Shown here one piece after another: positions 1-8,514 of a stretch of DNA of 64,000 bases (position 1 is its first letter; each line of letters starts with the position of its first letter). A program made the position numbers and the translations under genes. The stretch is taken from assembly GCA_020633315.1 (NCBI GenBank), contig JACKDV010000019.1, positions 1-64,000 on the forward strand. The letters run 5' to 3'. Under the pieces are notes generated by a model. It did no database searches. It was given only the letters and a program-made list of their open reading frames with translations, and was not told the origin of the DNA. This DNA comes from Myxococcales bacterium. Lineage in GTDB: Bacteria > Myxococcota_A > Polyangia > Nannocystales > Nannocystaceae.

Positions 1-17
1 CGCGCGGGCCTCGAGCC

Positions 18-626
18 TCAGCTCGGCTCGGGCTCCCCGCGCAGGCCCTGCGCCCACGCGTCGAGATCCTCCACCGTGCAGCCCGAGGCCAGGCCCTGCG
101 CGTCGATGGCCTGCATCTGCTCGTGCAGGAGCTGACGGGCCCGGCGGATCCGCGTCTTGGCGGTGCCCACGGGGATCTCCAGCACCTCGGCGAGCTCGGC
201 CGCGGTCATCGACTCCCAGTAGAACAGCTCGAGCACCACCTGCATCTCGATGGGGATCCGCCGCAGTGCCTCGAGGAGCTGGCGCTGGCGCTGGTCCCCC
301 GCCAGCACCGCGCTGGGCGAGGGGTCGAGGTCGAACACGCTCACCGTGCCGAGCTCGACCCGGGCCCGGTGCTTGCTGCGGAAGTGCTTGCGCAGCAGGT
401 TGCAGGCCACCGCGAACAGGTACGAGCGAAAGCGGCTCGCCTGCACCCGCGGCAGCCCTTCGAAGCAGGCGAGGAAGGTGCTCTGCACGAGGTCGGCCGA
501 TTCCTGCGGGCCCACCTTGTTGCGGAAGAAGCGGGCCACCGAGGCATAGTGGCGGTCGAACAACCGCGCCCCCGTCGCCCGGTCCCCCTCCTGCCAGGCC
601 CGGATCAGCTCGGCGTCGTCGGCCAT
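18..626 (-). CDS. ECF-type RNA polymerase sigma factor
   Basis: This 202-residue protein is a sigma-70 family, extracytoplasmic-function sigma factor that would direct RNA polymerase to a small regulon. Region 2 lies at about residues 10-90 (LFDRHYASVARFFRNKV, then the DLVQSTFLACFEGL and YLFAVACNLLRKHFR helices). Region 4 lies at about 115-170 with the helix-turn-helix AELAEVLEIPVGTAKTRIRR. About 30 acidic residues follow region 4. It sits 10 nt downstream of the vWA lipoprotein gene on the same strand and is probably co-transcribed with it. No anti-sigma factor gene is visible inside the window; anything downstream lies beyond base 1. The family call is secure; the target genes are unknown. 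Confidence 0.92.
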   Translation of the reverse strand: MADDAELIRAWQEGDRATGARLFDRHYASVARFFRNKVGPQESADLVQSTFLACFEGLPRVQASRFRSYLFAVACNLLRKHFRSKHRARVELGTVSVFDLDPSPSAVLAGDQRQRQLLEALRRIPIEMQVVLELFYWESMTAAELAEVLEIPVGTAKTRIRRARQLLHEQMQAIDAQGLASGCTVEDLDAWAQGLRGEPEPS

Positions 627-636
627 CGCTCGGGGA

Positions 637-2109
637 TCACTCGGTGGGGATCACGCTCTGCTCGATCAGGCCCGCGAGGCACTGCAGCGCCGCGCTGAAA
701 TCGGTGTCGCAGATCGATTCCATGCAGCAGCGGATCTCGGTCTCGTCCTCGAAGGTGTCGGGGTCGTCCTCGACGTTGAGGGCCTCGCAGACCTCCTTGA
801 CCCGCACCGGCGGGATCGCCTGGCCGGTGAAGCCGCCCATGTCGTCCTCGCCCGTGCAGCCGGGGCCGATGCCGAACTGGTACTGCTTGAATTCCGCGGT
901 GATGCCGTTGGCCCAGTCGTCGGGGAGGATGTCGCCCGCGGGGTACTCGGGATCCTGCCAGTCGCGGTAGACCAGATCGAACACGCCGCCCGCGGTGGGC
1001 TGGTAGGGCGGGTCCTCGTTGCGGGCGGTGACGGGCGGGATGCCCACGATGCCCAGCATCACCACGCGGTGGTCGAGGCCCTGCAGGAAGTCGATGTACT
1101 CCTGCACCGGCCGCAGGCGGCTGCCCATGGAGCTGCAGTTGGAGTACTCGCCGTTGCCGTCGGGGCCGTCGCAGGTCACCCCCGCGTTCCAGCAGATGGC
1201 GCTGGTGGGCACGGGCATGCCGGTCTCCGGGTGCAGCTCCATCACCGAGTCGTCCATCATCACCGTGTCGTCGATGACCGAGCAGTCGGCCTCGTCGGTG
1301 ATCACCGCGACCGCGAGCAGGCCGCCGGTGCGCAGGAAGGGGTTGGTGCCCGAGTTCCACGAGGCGCCGTCGTCGAGCGCGAGCATCATGCTCTCCAGCG
1401 GCGACTCGTAGCCGCAGCCGTCGATGCCCTGCGGGCCCACGCAGCTCAGGGTCTGGGCGATCGCGTCGTCGTCCACCCCGTCCCCGTCGATGTCCACCGG
1501 CGGCACGTCGGGCACGTTGTCCCCCGCGGCGCTGAATTCGATGAACGGTCCGTCGGGGGCCAGCGCCGAGGGGCAGACCGTGGTGCAGGCCGACTCGGCG
1601 ACCACCGGGGGCATCGAGATGCTGGTGAAGCGCTCGAGGCGATCGGTGCACGCGCTCGAGATCGGCGTGCCGCTCTCGGGCGAGCGGCCCGGCGCATAGA
1701 ACGGGTCGCACAGCACGTTGCCCGCGTCGGTGGTGGTCACCATGATGTGGACGTTGGGCTGCACCGGGTTGCCGTCGGCGTCGGTGAGATCCTCGATCCC
1801 GTGGATCAGCTTGGGCATGTTGAGGGCGAGGTTGAGCTGCTCCTCGCCCATCGAGCCCGAGTTGTCGATGATGAACAGCAGGTCGATCAGGTTGTTGCAG
1901 TTGCCCAGGCCCTCGCTGCAGTCGATGCCGTCGGTGGCCCCTCCGCCGACGTCGAGCTTCTGGCCCGTGCCACCCCCCGTGGTCTCGCCTGCGGTGAGCT
2001 GGATCCCGTCGGACTCCGTGTCGTCGGTCTCCTCCGAGCTGTCCTTGCAGCCCGTGATCGCGAGCAGCACCACGGCCCACCGCGCCCCGTTCATCCAGCG
2101 GTCGTTCAT
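637..2109 (-). CDS. von Willebrand factor A-like surface lipoprotein
   Basis: This is a predicted exported lipoprotein of about 490 residues. The N-terminus has a short hydrophobic segment ending in the lipobox AITGC, followed by an acidic Ser/Thr/Gly-rich linker. A vWA fold follows, with the metal-ion-dependent adhesion motif DNSGSMGEEQ (D-x-S-x-S) after the hydrophobic strand LLFII. Paired cysteines occur throughout. The start at 2109 gives a normal signal peptide and lies 7 nt after a TACCAT -10 hexamer; an ATG at 2133 is possible but less likely. It is a paralogue of the truncated gene at the right end of the window: both share DNSGSMGEEQ, a VITDE strand, PTSA-CWNAGV and FGIGPGC. The ligand is unknown. 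Confidence 0.85.
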   Translation of the reverse strand: MNDRWMNGARWAVVLLAITGCKDSSEETDDTESDGIQLTAGETTGGGTGQKLDVGGGATDGIDCSEGLGNCNNLIDLLFIIDNSGSMGEEQLNLALNMPKLIHGIEDLTDADGNPVQPNVHIMVTTTDAGNVLCDPFYAPGRSPESGTPISSACTDRLERFTSISMPPVVAESACTTVCPSALAPDGPFIEFSAAGDNVPDVPPVDIDGDGVDDDAIAQTLSCVGPQGIDGCGYESPLESMMLALDDGASWNSGTNPFLRTGGLLAVAVITDEADCSVIDDTVMMDDSVMELHPETGMPVPTSAICWNAGVTCDGPDGNGEYSNCSSMGSRLRPVQEYIDFLQGLDHRVVMLGIVGIPPVTARNEDPPYQPTAGGVFDLVYRDWQDPEYPAGDILPDDWANGITAEFKQYQFGIGPGCTGEDDMGGFTGQAIPPVRVKEVCEALNVEDDPDTFEDETEIRCCMESICDTDFSAALQCLAGLIEQSVIPTE

Positions 2110-2116
2110 CCTCTCG

Positions 2117-2122
2117 ATGGTA
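2117..2122 (-). promoter_or_regulatory. -10 hexamer of a probable leaderless promoter
   Basis: The minus strand reads TACCAT here, ending 7 nt before the ATG at 2109. No clear -35 is seen. It fits a pattern repeated across the window. Confidence 0.4.
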
Positions 2123-2257
2123 GCAGCGGCCATGGGGCCCTGCGCATGCCGGTGGCGGGGTCCATGTCAGGCGAGGTCGCACCGCAGCCCGATGGGCTCG
2201 ATGATTTCGCATGATCTTGGAATCGATCGGAGCGGCTCGGTCCAAGGACTCTGGACC

Positions 2258-2752
2258 ATGACCATCATGACGATTGCACCTTGGCGTGCTGGCTCGCTGA
2301 CGGCCGTGCTGGGCTCGATCCTGCTCCTGACCCCGGCGTGTGGGGACGACGGCAACGGGGAGGAGACCGCGGGCGATGGCTCCTCGGGAACCGGGGGATC
2401 GACGGGTGAGGCGACCACGAGCGAGCCGCCCGACACCACCACCGGCGAGGACGCGACGGGCGAGGGCAGCACCGGCCCCGGCCCCGGCTCGGAGTCGTCG
2501 GGCACGGCCGACGGCGGCAGCGACAGCTCGGGGGGCTCGGAGACGGGCAGCACCGGCGCGTGTGCGGAGGCCATGGACACCATGACCTGCGAGGGGACCG
2601 AGGGCTGCGTGTGGCTGGGCAGCCCGATGAACGGCTCGTGCTGGGCCGACGACCCCTCGGTCTGCCCCGAGATCGACATGCAGCAGCAGTGTCAGCAGCA
2701 CCCCGCGTGCGAATGGAACAACCAGGACGACGTCTGCGAGGTGCCGGCCTGA
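2258..2752 (+). CDS. Cys-rich lipoprotein with Gly/Ser/Thr linker
   Basis: This 164-residue protein begins with a signal peptide that ends in the lipobox LTPAC (cleavage before about Cys24). A low-complexity stretch of Gly, Ser, Thr, Glu and Asp follows, about 75 residues long and typical of surface lipoproteins in this group of myxobacteria. The C-terminal 60 residues hold eight cysteines in CEGTEGCVW- and CQQHPACEW-type pairs, which suggests a small disulfide-bonded domain outside the cell. The ATG at 2258 is followed by a second in-frame ATG at 2267, and either could be used. The gene diverges from the vWA lipoprotein gene and converges, with only 7 nt between, on the next gene. Function is unknown. 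Confidence 0.75.
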   Translation: MTIMTIAPWRAGSLTAVLGSILLLTPACGDDGNGEETAGDGSSGTGGSTGEATTSEPPDTTTGEDATGEGSTGPGPGSESSGTADGGSDSSGGSETGSTGACAEAMDTMTCEGTEGCVWLGSPMNGSCWADDPSVCPEIDMQQQCQQHPACEWNNQDDVCEVPA

Positions 2753-2759
2753 GCCCGCT

Positions 2760-3767
2760 TCACCACACGTAGCCGGCGACGCCCTCGGCCACGTAGCCGA
2801 GGGTGTTGATCGCGTTGTCGCGCTCGGCCGCGCTGGTCGTGTAGAAGTGGTCGCCGTTGGCTGCCCGGTAGAGGCGGTACAGGGGAACCGAGCCGGCCGT
2901 CCCCGCCGCGGTGGCGATGTAGCCCATCACGCCCTCGAGGGTGGTCCCCTCGCAGGTGGCGCTCTGGGTGTAGAAGTGGAAGCCGCTGCCGGTGAGGCAG
3001 CGGTGGAACGCGGTCAGCCCCGGGTGGGGCCCGCTGTACAGGTAGTAGAAGTTGGCCGACTCCAGGTCGAAGCCGCAGCACTGCGCCTCGCCGATGTCGG
3101 TCGTGTAGAAGTGCTCGCCGGTGCTGGGGCTCAGCGAGCGGTGCACGCCCACCCGGCAGCCGTTGACCCCCTCGTCGTAGCTGCCGTCGCAGTCGTCGTC
3201 GTCGAGGTTGCAGGCCTCGGACTGGGGCTGGGGCGCGTCGCAGGGCTGCTCCACCCCGCCCGCGCAGGCGATCACCCCGCTGCCGCAGGCGGTGCTGCAG
3301 GCCTGCGGCGCCCCGTCGTCGACCGTGCCGTTGCAGTCGTCGTCGAGCCCGTTGCACACCTCGCCCCCGGGCAGCGCCGGGGTGCAGGGCTGCGGCGCCC
3401 CGCCCATGCACGAGGGCACCGAGACCTCGCACGAGCCCACCCCGCAGGTGAGCATGGGGAGGTCCTCGTCGATCTGCCCGTCGCCGTCGTCGTCGATCCC
3501 GTTGCACACCTCGGTGCCCGGCGGAGGATCGTCGGTCTCGCCCCCGCCCGAGGTGGCGGAGTTGGAGCCGCCCGAGAAGCTGCCCGACTCGTCGAGATCG
3601 GCCGAGCTCGCGCTGGGATCGACGCCGGTGCCCTCGGTGTCGTCGTGGCCGGCCGAGCCGATGCTGGCGGCCGAGCCCACGCCGTCGGTGCCCGTGCCGA
3701 TCGCACAGGCGCACGCGAGCGCCAAGCCGAGCCCGCCGGCGGTGCGCACGGGGATTGCCGATCTCAT
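2760..3767 (-). CDS. Exported protein with MopE-type Asp-rich motifs and C-terminal DUF5648-like repeats
   Basis: This 335-residue protein has a signal peptide with a possible lipobox (LALAC) and an acidic Ser/Gly linker. Three or four Asp-rich, cysteine-bearing motifs follow, such as VCNGIDDDGDGQIDED and VCNGLDDDCNGTVDDG, which match the putative metal-binding motif of MopE-like proteins. The last 130 residues hold repeats with conserved H-F-Y-T (GEHFYTTD, GFHFYTQS, GDHFYTTS) and a GYIA/GYVW ending, as in DUF5648 proteins. The ATG at 3767 is chosen because GGAGG lies 6 nt before it; a GTG at 3773 overlaps that site. It probably acts at the cell surface and binds calcium or copper. The ligand is an inference. 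Confidence 0.8.
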   Translation of the reverse strand: MRSAIPVRTAGGLGLALACACAIGTGTDGVGSAASIGSAGHDDTEGTGVDPSASSADLDESGSFSGGSNSATSGGGETDDPPPGTEVCNGIDDDGDGQIDEDLPMLTCGVGSCEVSVPSCMGGAPQPCTPALPGGEVCNGLDDDCNGTVDDGAPQACSTACGSGVIACAGGVEQPCDAPQPQSEACNLDDDDCDGSYDEGVNGCRVGVHRSLSPSTGEHFYTTDIGEAQCCGFDLESANFYYLYSGPHPGLTAFHRCLTGSGFHFYTQSATCEGTTLEGVMGYIATAAGTAGSVPLYRLYRAANGDHFYTTSAAERDNAINTLGYVAEGVAGYVW

Positions 3768-3871
3768 CCTCACCCTCCAGGCTCACGGTATCGCAGCCGG
3801 GCGAATCCTGCCCGGGCCCGGCGCCCTCGCGCGGATCCGGCGGGTGATCGCGGGCCCGCCCGGCCATTCCG

Positions 3872-3877
3872 TATGCT
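3872..3877 (+). promoter_or_regulatory. -10 hexamer of a probable leaderless promoter
   Basis: TATGCT lies 7 nt before the ATG at 3885, so the transcript would start at or next to the start codon. No good -35 is visible. Confidence 0.4.
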
Positions 3878-3884
3878 GGGGTCG

Positions 3885-5303
3885 ATGCGCACCTCCTCCC
3901 TCGCGGCGTGGCTCCTGCTGGGCACCGTGGCCTGTCGACCCGAGGCCGGTCCGAGCCGACCCCCGACGCCGCTCGAGCCCGTCGCGCCCGCGCTCGCCCC
4001 GGACCACCCCGAGGATCCGTCGCGCGGACCCGCGGAGGCTCGGCTCCCCGCGCGGGTGGAGGCCAGCCCGCTCGCCGCCGAGATCGATCGCCTCGCCGCG
4101 GAGCTGCGCCCGGCGGTGATCGAGTATCGCCGCGACCTGCACCAGCACCCCGAGCTCGGCAACCGCGAGCACCGGACGGCCAAGGTGATCGCCGAGCACC
4201 TGCGGCGTCAGGGCTGGGAGGTGCGCGAGGGGGTGGCGCACACCGGCCTGGTGGCGGTGCTGCAGGGCGGGCGGCCCGGGCCGGTGGTGGCGCTGCGGGC
4301 CGAGATGGACGCGCTGCCGGTGAAGGAGGACAACGACCTGCCCTTTGCCTCCAAGGCGACCGCGATCTGGCGCGGCGAGTCGACGCCGGTGATGCACGCC
4401 TGCGGCCACGACCTGCACATGGCGATCGTGATGGGCGTGGCCGAGCTGCTGCCGCGGCTGCGGGACCGCCTGCCGGGGACGGTGAAGCTGCTGCTGCAGC
4501 CCGCCGAGGAGGGCGCGCCGCCGGGAGAGGAGGGCGGCGCCGCGCTGATGATCGCCGAGGGAGCGCTGCGCGACCCGGTGCCCGAGGTGATCTTCGGCCT
4601 GCACGCGGTGCCCGAGCCGGTGGGCGACCTGCTGGTGCGCTCGGGCCCCACCATGGCCAGCTCGGACCGGCTGCGGATCGTGGTGCGCGGCGAGCAGACC
4701 CACGGCGCCTACCCGTGGCGCGGGGTCGACCCGGTGACCGTCGCGGCCCAGGTGGTGCTGGGGCTGCAGACGATCGTCTCGCGGCAGCTCGACATGACCC
4801 GCACGCCCTCGGTGATCTCGATCGGAAGCATCCACGGCGGGCTGCGCAGCAACATCATCCCCGAGGAGGTGGAGATGATCGGCACGATCCGCACCTTCGA
4901 TCCCGAGATCCGCGAGGAGCTGCATCGCCGCATCCGGGCCACCGCCGAGCACATCGCCCAGTCCGCCCAGGCCGAGGCCACGGTGACCATCGAGGCGGGC
5001 TATCCCGTGGTCGACAACGATCCCGAGCTGCTCGAGCGCATGCGGCCCACGCTCGCGCGCGTGGCCGGGCCGGAGCACCTGCGCGAGCGAGCGATGGTGC
5101 TGGGGGCCGAGGACTTCTCGTTCTACCAGCAGCAGATCCCCGGGATGTTCTTCTTCTTGGGCGTCTTGCCCTCGGGCACCACGGTGGAGGACGCCGCGAG
5201 CAACCACTCGCCGCGCTGGCTCGCCGACGAAGGAGCGCTGCAGATCGGGGTGCGGGCGATGGCCAACCTCGTGGTCGACTACGCGTTCGCGGCCGCCCCG
5301 TAG
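3885..5303 (+). CDS. M20-family amidohydrolase, lipoprotein form
   Basis: This metal-dependent amidohydrolase belongs to the M20/aminoacylase-amidohydrolase family, which removes acyl groups from amino acids or cleaves small amide conjugates. It is 472 residues long with the usual two-domain layout. The visible motifs are HACGHDLHMA (metal-binding His and Asp, about residue 168), the LQPAEEG catalytic Glu pair, a dimerisation domain around residues 260-370, and GAEDFSFY near the C-terminus. The N-terminus is a signal peptide with lipobox GTVAC, then a Pro-rich linker, so the enzyme is probably lipid-anchored in the cell envelope. An ATG at 3873 is an alternative start. The exact substrate cannot be told from sequence. 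Confidence 0.9.
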   Translation: MRTSSLAAWLLLGTVACRPEAGPSRPPTPLEPVAPALAPDHPEDPSRGPAEARLPARVEASPLAAEIDRLAAELRPAVIEYRRDLHQHPELGNREHRTAKVIAEHLRRQGWEVREGVAHTGLVAVLQGGRPGPVVALRAEMDALPVKEDNDLPFASKATAIWRGESTPVMHACGHDLHMAIVMGVAELLPRLRDRLPGTVKLLLQPAEEGAPPGEEGGAALMIAEGALRDPVPEVIFGLHAVPEPVGDLLVRSGPTMASSDRLRIVVRGEQTHGAYPWRGVDPVTVAAQVVLGLQTIVSRQLDMTRTPSVISIGSIHGGLRSNIIPEEVEMIGTIRTFDPEIREELHRRIRATAEHIAQSAQAEATVTIEAGYPVVDNDPELLERMRPTLARVAGPEHLRERAMVLGAEDFSFYQQQIPGMFFFLGVLPSGTTVEDAASNHSPRWLADEGALQIGVRAMANLVVDYAFAAAP

Positions 5304-5420
5304 CGACGCTCCGTCGCGGCGATGCGAGCCCCACGGCGGCGACACGCAGCGCAAACACCGCTCGGCACCACGTCCCCGGCCGGTGGACGCCCCTTCGGCA
5401 CCTGGCATACAACCCCGGCC

Positions 5421-6407
5421 ATGCTCGCCCGCACCCCGGCTCGTGTGCTCCTGGTCGCCGCCGCCCTCGCGCTGCCCTTCGGCTCCGGCTGCAACAAGAA
5501 GCAGCAGCTCACCGAGGTGGAGGTGCCCGAGGCCGGGCTCACGCTGCGCTACGACCTCACGCCGGGGCAGACCTACCAGGGCCACGTTCGCATGCGCAAC
5601 GCGGCCCAGACCCCCATGGGCGAGATCATCTCCATCGTGGAGCTCGACGCCGCGCTCACCGTGCTCAGCCGGGGCGACCAGAGCAAGCGCGAGGTGGAGG
5701 TGACGGTGAGCAACATCCAGGTCGACCTGCGCCTGCCCGAGGGCATCCCCGCGGGCGCGGCCGGCATGAGCCCCGACTCGGCCAAGGCCCTCGAGGGCAT
5801 GCAGATCCGCTTCGACCTCGACGCCCAGGGCGACACCAGCAACGAGCCCGAGCCGCCCGAGGGCATGGACCCGGCCATGGCGGGGATGATCGGCATGGTC
5901 ACCTCGGCCGTCACCGCGGGGATCTCGGTGCGCCTGCCCGACCAGGCGATCGAGGACGGTGCCACCTGGGACGCCGTCCCCAAGGAGCGGGACGAGGAGA
6001 TCAAGTCGGCCAAGAGCACCGGCGCCTTCGAGGGCCTCGGTCGCAACGACGCGGGCGAGGACATCGCCCGGCTCTCCTTCGAGTCCGCCACCGAGTCGGT
6101 GCGCACCCAGGGGACCCTCGAGCTCACGATCAAGGCCGAGGCGACGACCAAGGCCACCTTCTCCGCCTCGGGCGGCTACCCGGTGTCGGTCGAGCGCAAG
6201 ATCAACAACGAGATCGTCGGCCAGGCCACGATCCTCATCGAGATCGACGCCGAGTGGAGCAAGGGCAGCAAGGTGGCGGTCGAGGCCGCGCCCGAGGCCG
6301 CGCCGGCCGACGACGCGGACGCGCAGGAGGTCACCGATCCCTGCGATCCCGACTACGCCGGCATGGAAGAGTGCGCCGACGATGCCGAGGCTGCGGCCGA
6401 GGGCTGA
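5421..6407 (+). CDS. Uncharacterised lipoprotein
   Basis: This 328-residue protein starts with a signal peptide ending in the lipobox GSGC (about Cys21), followed by NKKQQL. The body has strands such as LTLRYDLTPGQTYQGHVRMR and a repeated use of EVEV-type strands, suggesting a beta-rich domain, and it is unusually rich in Met-Gly-Pro segments around residues 110-160. The tail is Ala/Asp/Glu-rich and contains two Cys. I do not recognise a characterised family. It follows the amidohydrolase gene on the same strand by 117 nt but seems to have its own start region. Cell-envelope location is inferred from the lipobox. Confidence 0.7.
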   Translation: MLARTPARVLLVAAALALPFGSGCNKKQQLTEVEVPEAGLTLRYDLTPGQTYQGHVRMRNAAQTPMGEIISIVELDAALTVLSRGDQSKREVEVTVSNIQVDLRLPEGIPAGAAGMSPDSAKALEGMQIRFDLDAQGDTSNEPEPPEGMDPAMAGMIGMVTSAVTAGISVRLPDQAIEDGATWDAVPKERDEEIKSAKSTGAFEGLGRNDAGEDIARLSFESATESVRTQGTLELTIKAEATTKATFSASGGYPVSVERKINNEIVGQATILIEIDAEWSKGSKVAVEAAPEAAPADDADAQEVTDPCDPDYAGMEECADDAEAAAEG

Positions 6408-6718
6408 AGGGCGAGGGCTGATGGCGCGCGGGTGAGCGGCTCCGCTGCCCGGCTGCCCCGAGCGGACTGGCGACGGCTCGACCTTCCCGGTCGCCGTCGC
6501 GATTCGAACGGGAACACGGGACCCCGACGATCCCTTGCTTGAGTGCACGGAATGGATCGTCGAGGCCCCGTGGGGGGAAGGGTCCGGTGCCCGCCCGGGC
6601 ACGCTCCCCTGTGGAGCAAGGCCGAGGCCAAGCGTCATCTCGGGAGAAAGCCCTCGGATTTCAGGGGAGCCTTCCTCCGCCGGCCCCCGAGGTGGCAGGC
6701 GTCGCAGCCCCTGGCCGG
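6408..6718. other. Gene-free stretch between convergent genes
   Basis: This 311-bp interval separates two convergent genes. I found no convincing gene, tRNA or clean terminator. A TTCGAA-centred segment near 6500 resembles a tRNA T-arm but lacks the rest of a cloverleaf. Confidence 0.5.
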
Positions 6719-7654
6719 CTACTTCGCTTGCCGCTCGGCGTACGCGGTGGCGATCGCAGCGGCCACCCGGGCGTTGTCGAGCACCAGCGCGACGTTGGCC
6801 CGCAGGCTCCGCTCGCCGGTGCGCTCCACCACCCGCGCGAGCAGGAACGGGGTGACGTCCTTGCCCGTGATGCCGCGCGCGTCGGCGTCGGCCAGCGCGG
6901 CCTCGATCGCGGCCTCGATCTCCTCGCGCGGCATCGCGTCGGCCTCGGGGATGGGGTTGGCCACGAGCAGGCCGGTGCGCAGGCCCAGGCTCCACTGCGC
7001 GTGCATGGCCGCGGCCACCTGCGCGGGGGTGTCCAGGCGCAGGGGAGCCGCGCAGCCGCTGTGTCGCGTGTAGAAGGCCGGGACCTCGTCGCAGCCGTAG
7101 CCGATCACCGGCACGCCCTGGGTCTCGAGCACCTCGAGGGTGCGGGGGATGTCGAGGATGGCCTTGCAGCCCGCGCTCACCACCGCGACCGGGGTGCGGC
7201 CGAGCTCGTGCAGGTCGGCCGAGACGTCGAGGCTGTGCTCGCCGCCCCGGTGCACGCCCCCGATGCCGCCCGTGGCGAACACGGCGATGCCGGCCCGCTC
7301 GGCGCAGATCATGGTGGCGGCGACGGTGGTGCCCCCGCGCCAGCCCTGGGCCAGCGCGGTGCCCAGGTCGCGGCGGCTGAGCTTGTGCGCGCCCTCGCCC
7401 CGCGCGAGCGCCTCGAGCTGGGCGTCGTCGAGGCCCACGCGGATGCGGCCGTCCATCACCGCGATGGTGGCGGGCGTGGCCCCGTGCTCGCGGACCACCG
7501 CCTCCACCCGGCGCGCCGTCTCGGCGTTGGTGGGCCAGGGCATGCCGTGGGTGATGATCGTGGACTCGAGCGCGACCACGGGGCGGCCGTCGGCGAGGGC
7601 CTGGCCGACCTCCGGGGTGGGAGCGAGCCAAGGGGGGGAGGAGGCGCGGGTCAT
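6719..7654 (-). CDS. psuG: Pseudouridine-5'-phosphate glycosidase
   Basis: This 311-residue enzyme cleaves the C-C glycosidic bond of pseudouridine 5'-phosphate to uracil and ribose 5-phosphate during salvage of modified RNA nucleosides. The whole family pattern is visible: VVALESTIITHGMPWP near the N-terminus, TVAATMICAERAGI, FATGGIGGVHRG, the catalytic lysine in SAGCKAILDI, and GKDVTPFLL near the C-terminus. The ATG at 7654 precedes MTRASSPPW and gives the usual family length; upstream in-frame codons overlap the divergent gene. No pseudouridine kinase (PsuK) gene is adjacent, so that step must be encoded elsewhere or done by another kinase. Confidence 0.95.
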   Translation of the reverse strand: MTRASSPPWLAPTPEVGQALADGRPVVALESTIITHGMPWPTNAETARRVEAVVREHGATPATIAVMDGRIRVGLDDAQLEALARGEGAHKLSRRDLGTALAQGWRGGTTVAATMICAERAGIAVFATGGIGGVHRGGEHSLDVSADLHELGRTPVAVVSAGCKAILDIPRTLEVLETQGVPVIGYGCDEVPAFYTRHSGCAAPLRLDTPAQVAAAMHAQWSLGLRTGLLVANPIPEADAMPREEIEAAIEAALADADARGITGKDVTPFLLARVVERTGERSLRANVALVLDNARVAAAIATAYAERQAK

Positions 7655-7718
7655 CGCGAGCGTGCCCCGGAGGGCCGCCGCAATGTACGATGCCCGGGCC
7701 CCGCGGGGCGAGGATGCG

Positions 7719-8468
7719 ATGAGACGAACGACGACGATCGCCACCCTGGTCAGCGTGCTGCTGGCCGCCGTGCTCGCTGTGCCGTCCACGGCCCGCGCCG
7801 AGGAACGACCGTCGCGCTGGGGCGGCTACGGGCACGGCTTCGCCGGCGTGCTGCTGGGCGACCTGGGCGGGCAGGGCTACGGCCTCGCCGCCTCCACGGC
7901 GCTGGGCGACGGCGCGGGCCCGAGCTCCTTCGCCGGCATGCTCGGCGGCGGCGGGCGAGCACGGCTGGGTCGCTACCTCATGCTCGGCGGCCGCGGCTTC
8001 GCCGTCATCGCGCCGCCCAAGCAGGGCATCCACGGCTCGGCGCGCTTCCTCGGCGGCGGCGGGGGTCTCGACGCCGCCTTCGTGGCCTACGACGACGACC
8101 GCTGGCTGGTCTACCCCTACCTGGGCGTGCTGGGCCTGGGGGTCGAGCTCGACGTGGACAGCAGCAGCCCCGCTCCCCGGCGCATCGGCGACGCCCGCAT
8201 CGAGCCCGAGGCCCGCGTGCAGCTCGAGTCCGGCTTCGCGATGATCGAGCTGGGCGCGGGGGCGCAGCGCATCGTCTTCGGCGACCCCAGCGGCGGCGTG
8301 ATGGTGGGGATGGAGCTGGGCTTCCTCTACTCGGTGCGCGTGAGCCCGTGGCAGATCGACGGCGTGGAGGTGCAGGGCCTGGGCGGGCCGAGCCTCAACG
8401 GCGGCTACCTGCGGCTCACGGTGGGGGGCGGGGGCGCCCACACCCTCCGTCGTCGACGCGGCTCGTGA
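7719..8468 (+). CDS. Exported Gly-rich protein, probably outer-membrane beta-barrel
   Basis: This 249-residue protein has a clear cleavable signal peptide (MRRTTTIATLVSVLLAAVLA, then STARA before the mature part). The mature region is rich in Gly and aromatic residues with alternating hydrophobic segments such as LMLGGRGFAVIA, YPYLGVLGLGVELDV and MVGMELGFLYSVRVS. This suits a small outer-membrane barrel but is not diagnostic. The start is chosen for the signal peptide; CGAGGATGCG just upstream can serve as a ribosome binding site. It diverges from psuG. No family name is recognised. Confidence 0.65.
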   Translation: MRRTTTIATLVSVLLAAVLAVPSTARAEERPSRWGGYGHGFAGVLLGDLGGQGYGLAASTALGDGAGPSSFAGMLGGGGRARLGRYLMLGGRGFAVIAPPKQGIHGSARFLGGGGGLDAAFVAYDDDRWLVYPYLGVLGLGVELDVDSSSPAPRRIGDARIEPEARVQLESGFAMIELGAGAQRIVFGDPSGGVMVGMELGFLYSVRVSPWQIDGVEVQGLGGPSLNGGYLRLTVGGGGAHTLRRRRGS

Positions 8469-8514
8469 TTCGCTGGGCCGCGGGCCGCGGCTGCGGTAGC
8501 GTGGGCGCGATCGC

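Noticed and set aside
605..2701. Long open frame in the other frame across the vWA lipoprotein
   Set aside because: It is Arg/Gly/Ala/His-rich low complexity, a common shadow in G+C-rich DNA, and overlaps a gene with clear domains.
6480..6545. tRNA-like TTCGAA segment on the minus strand
   Set aside because: The T-stem does not pair cleanly and no matching 5' acceptor strand or D-arm is found upstream.
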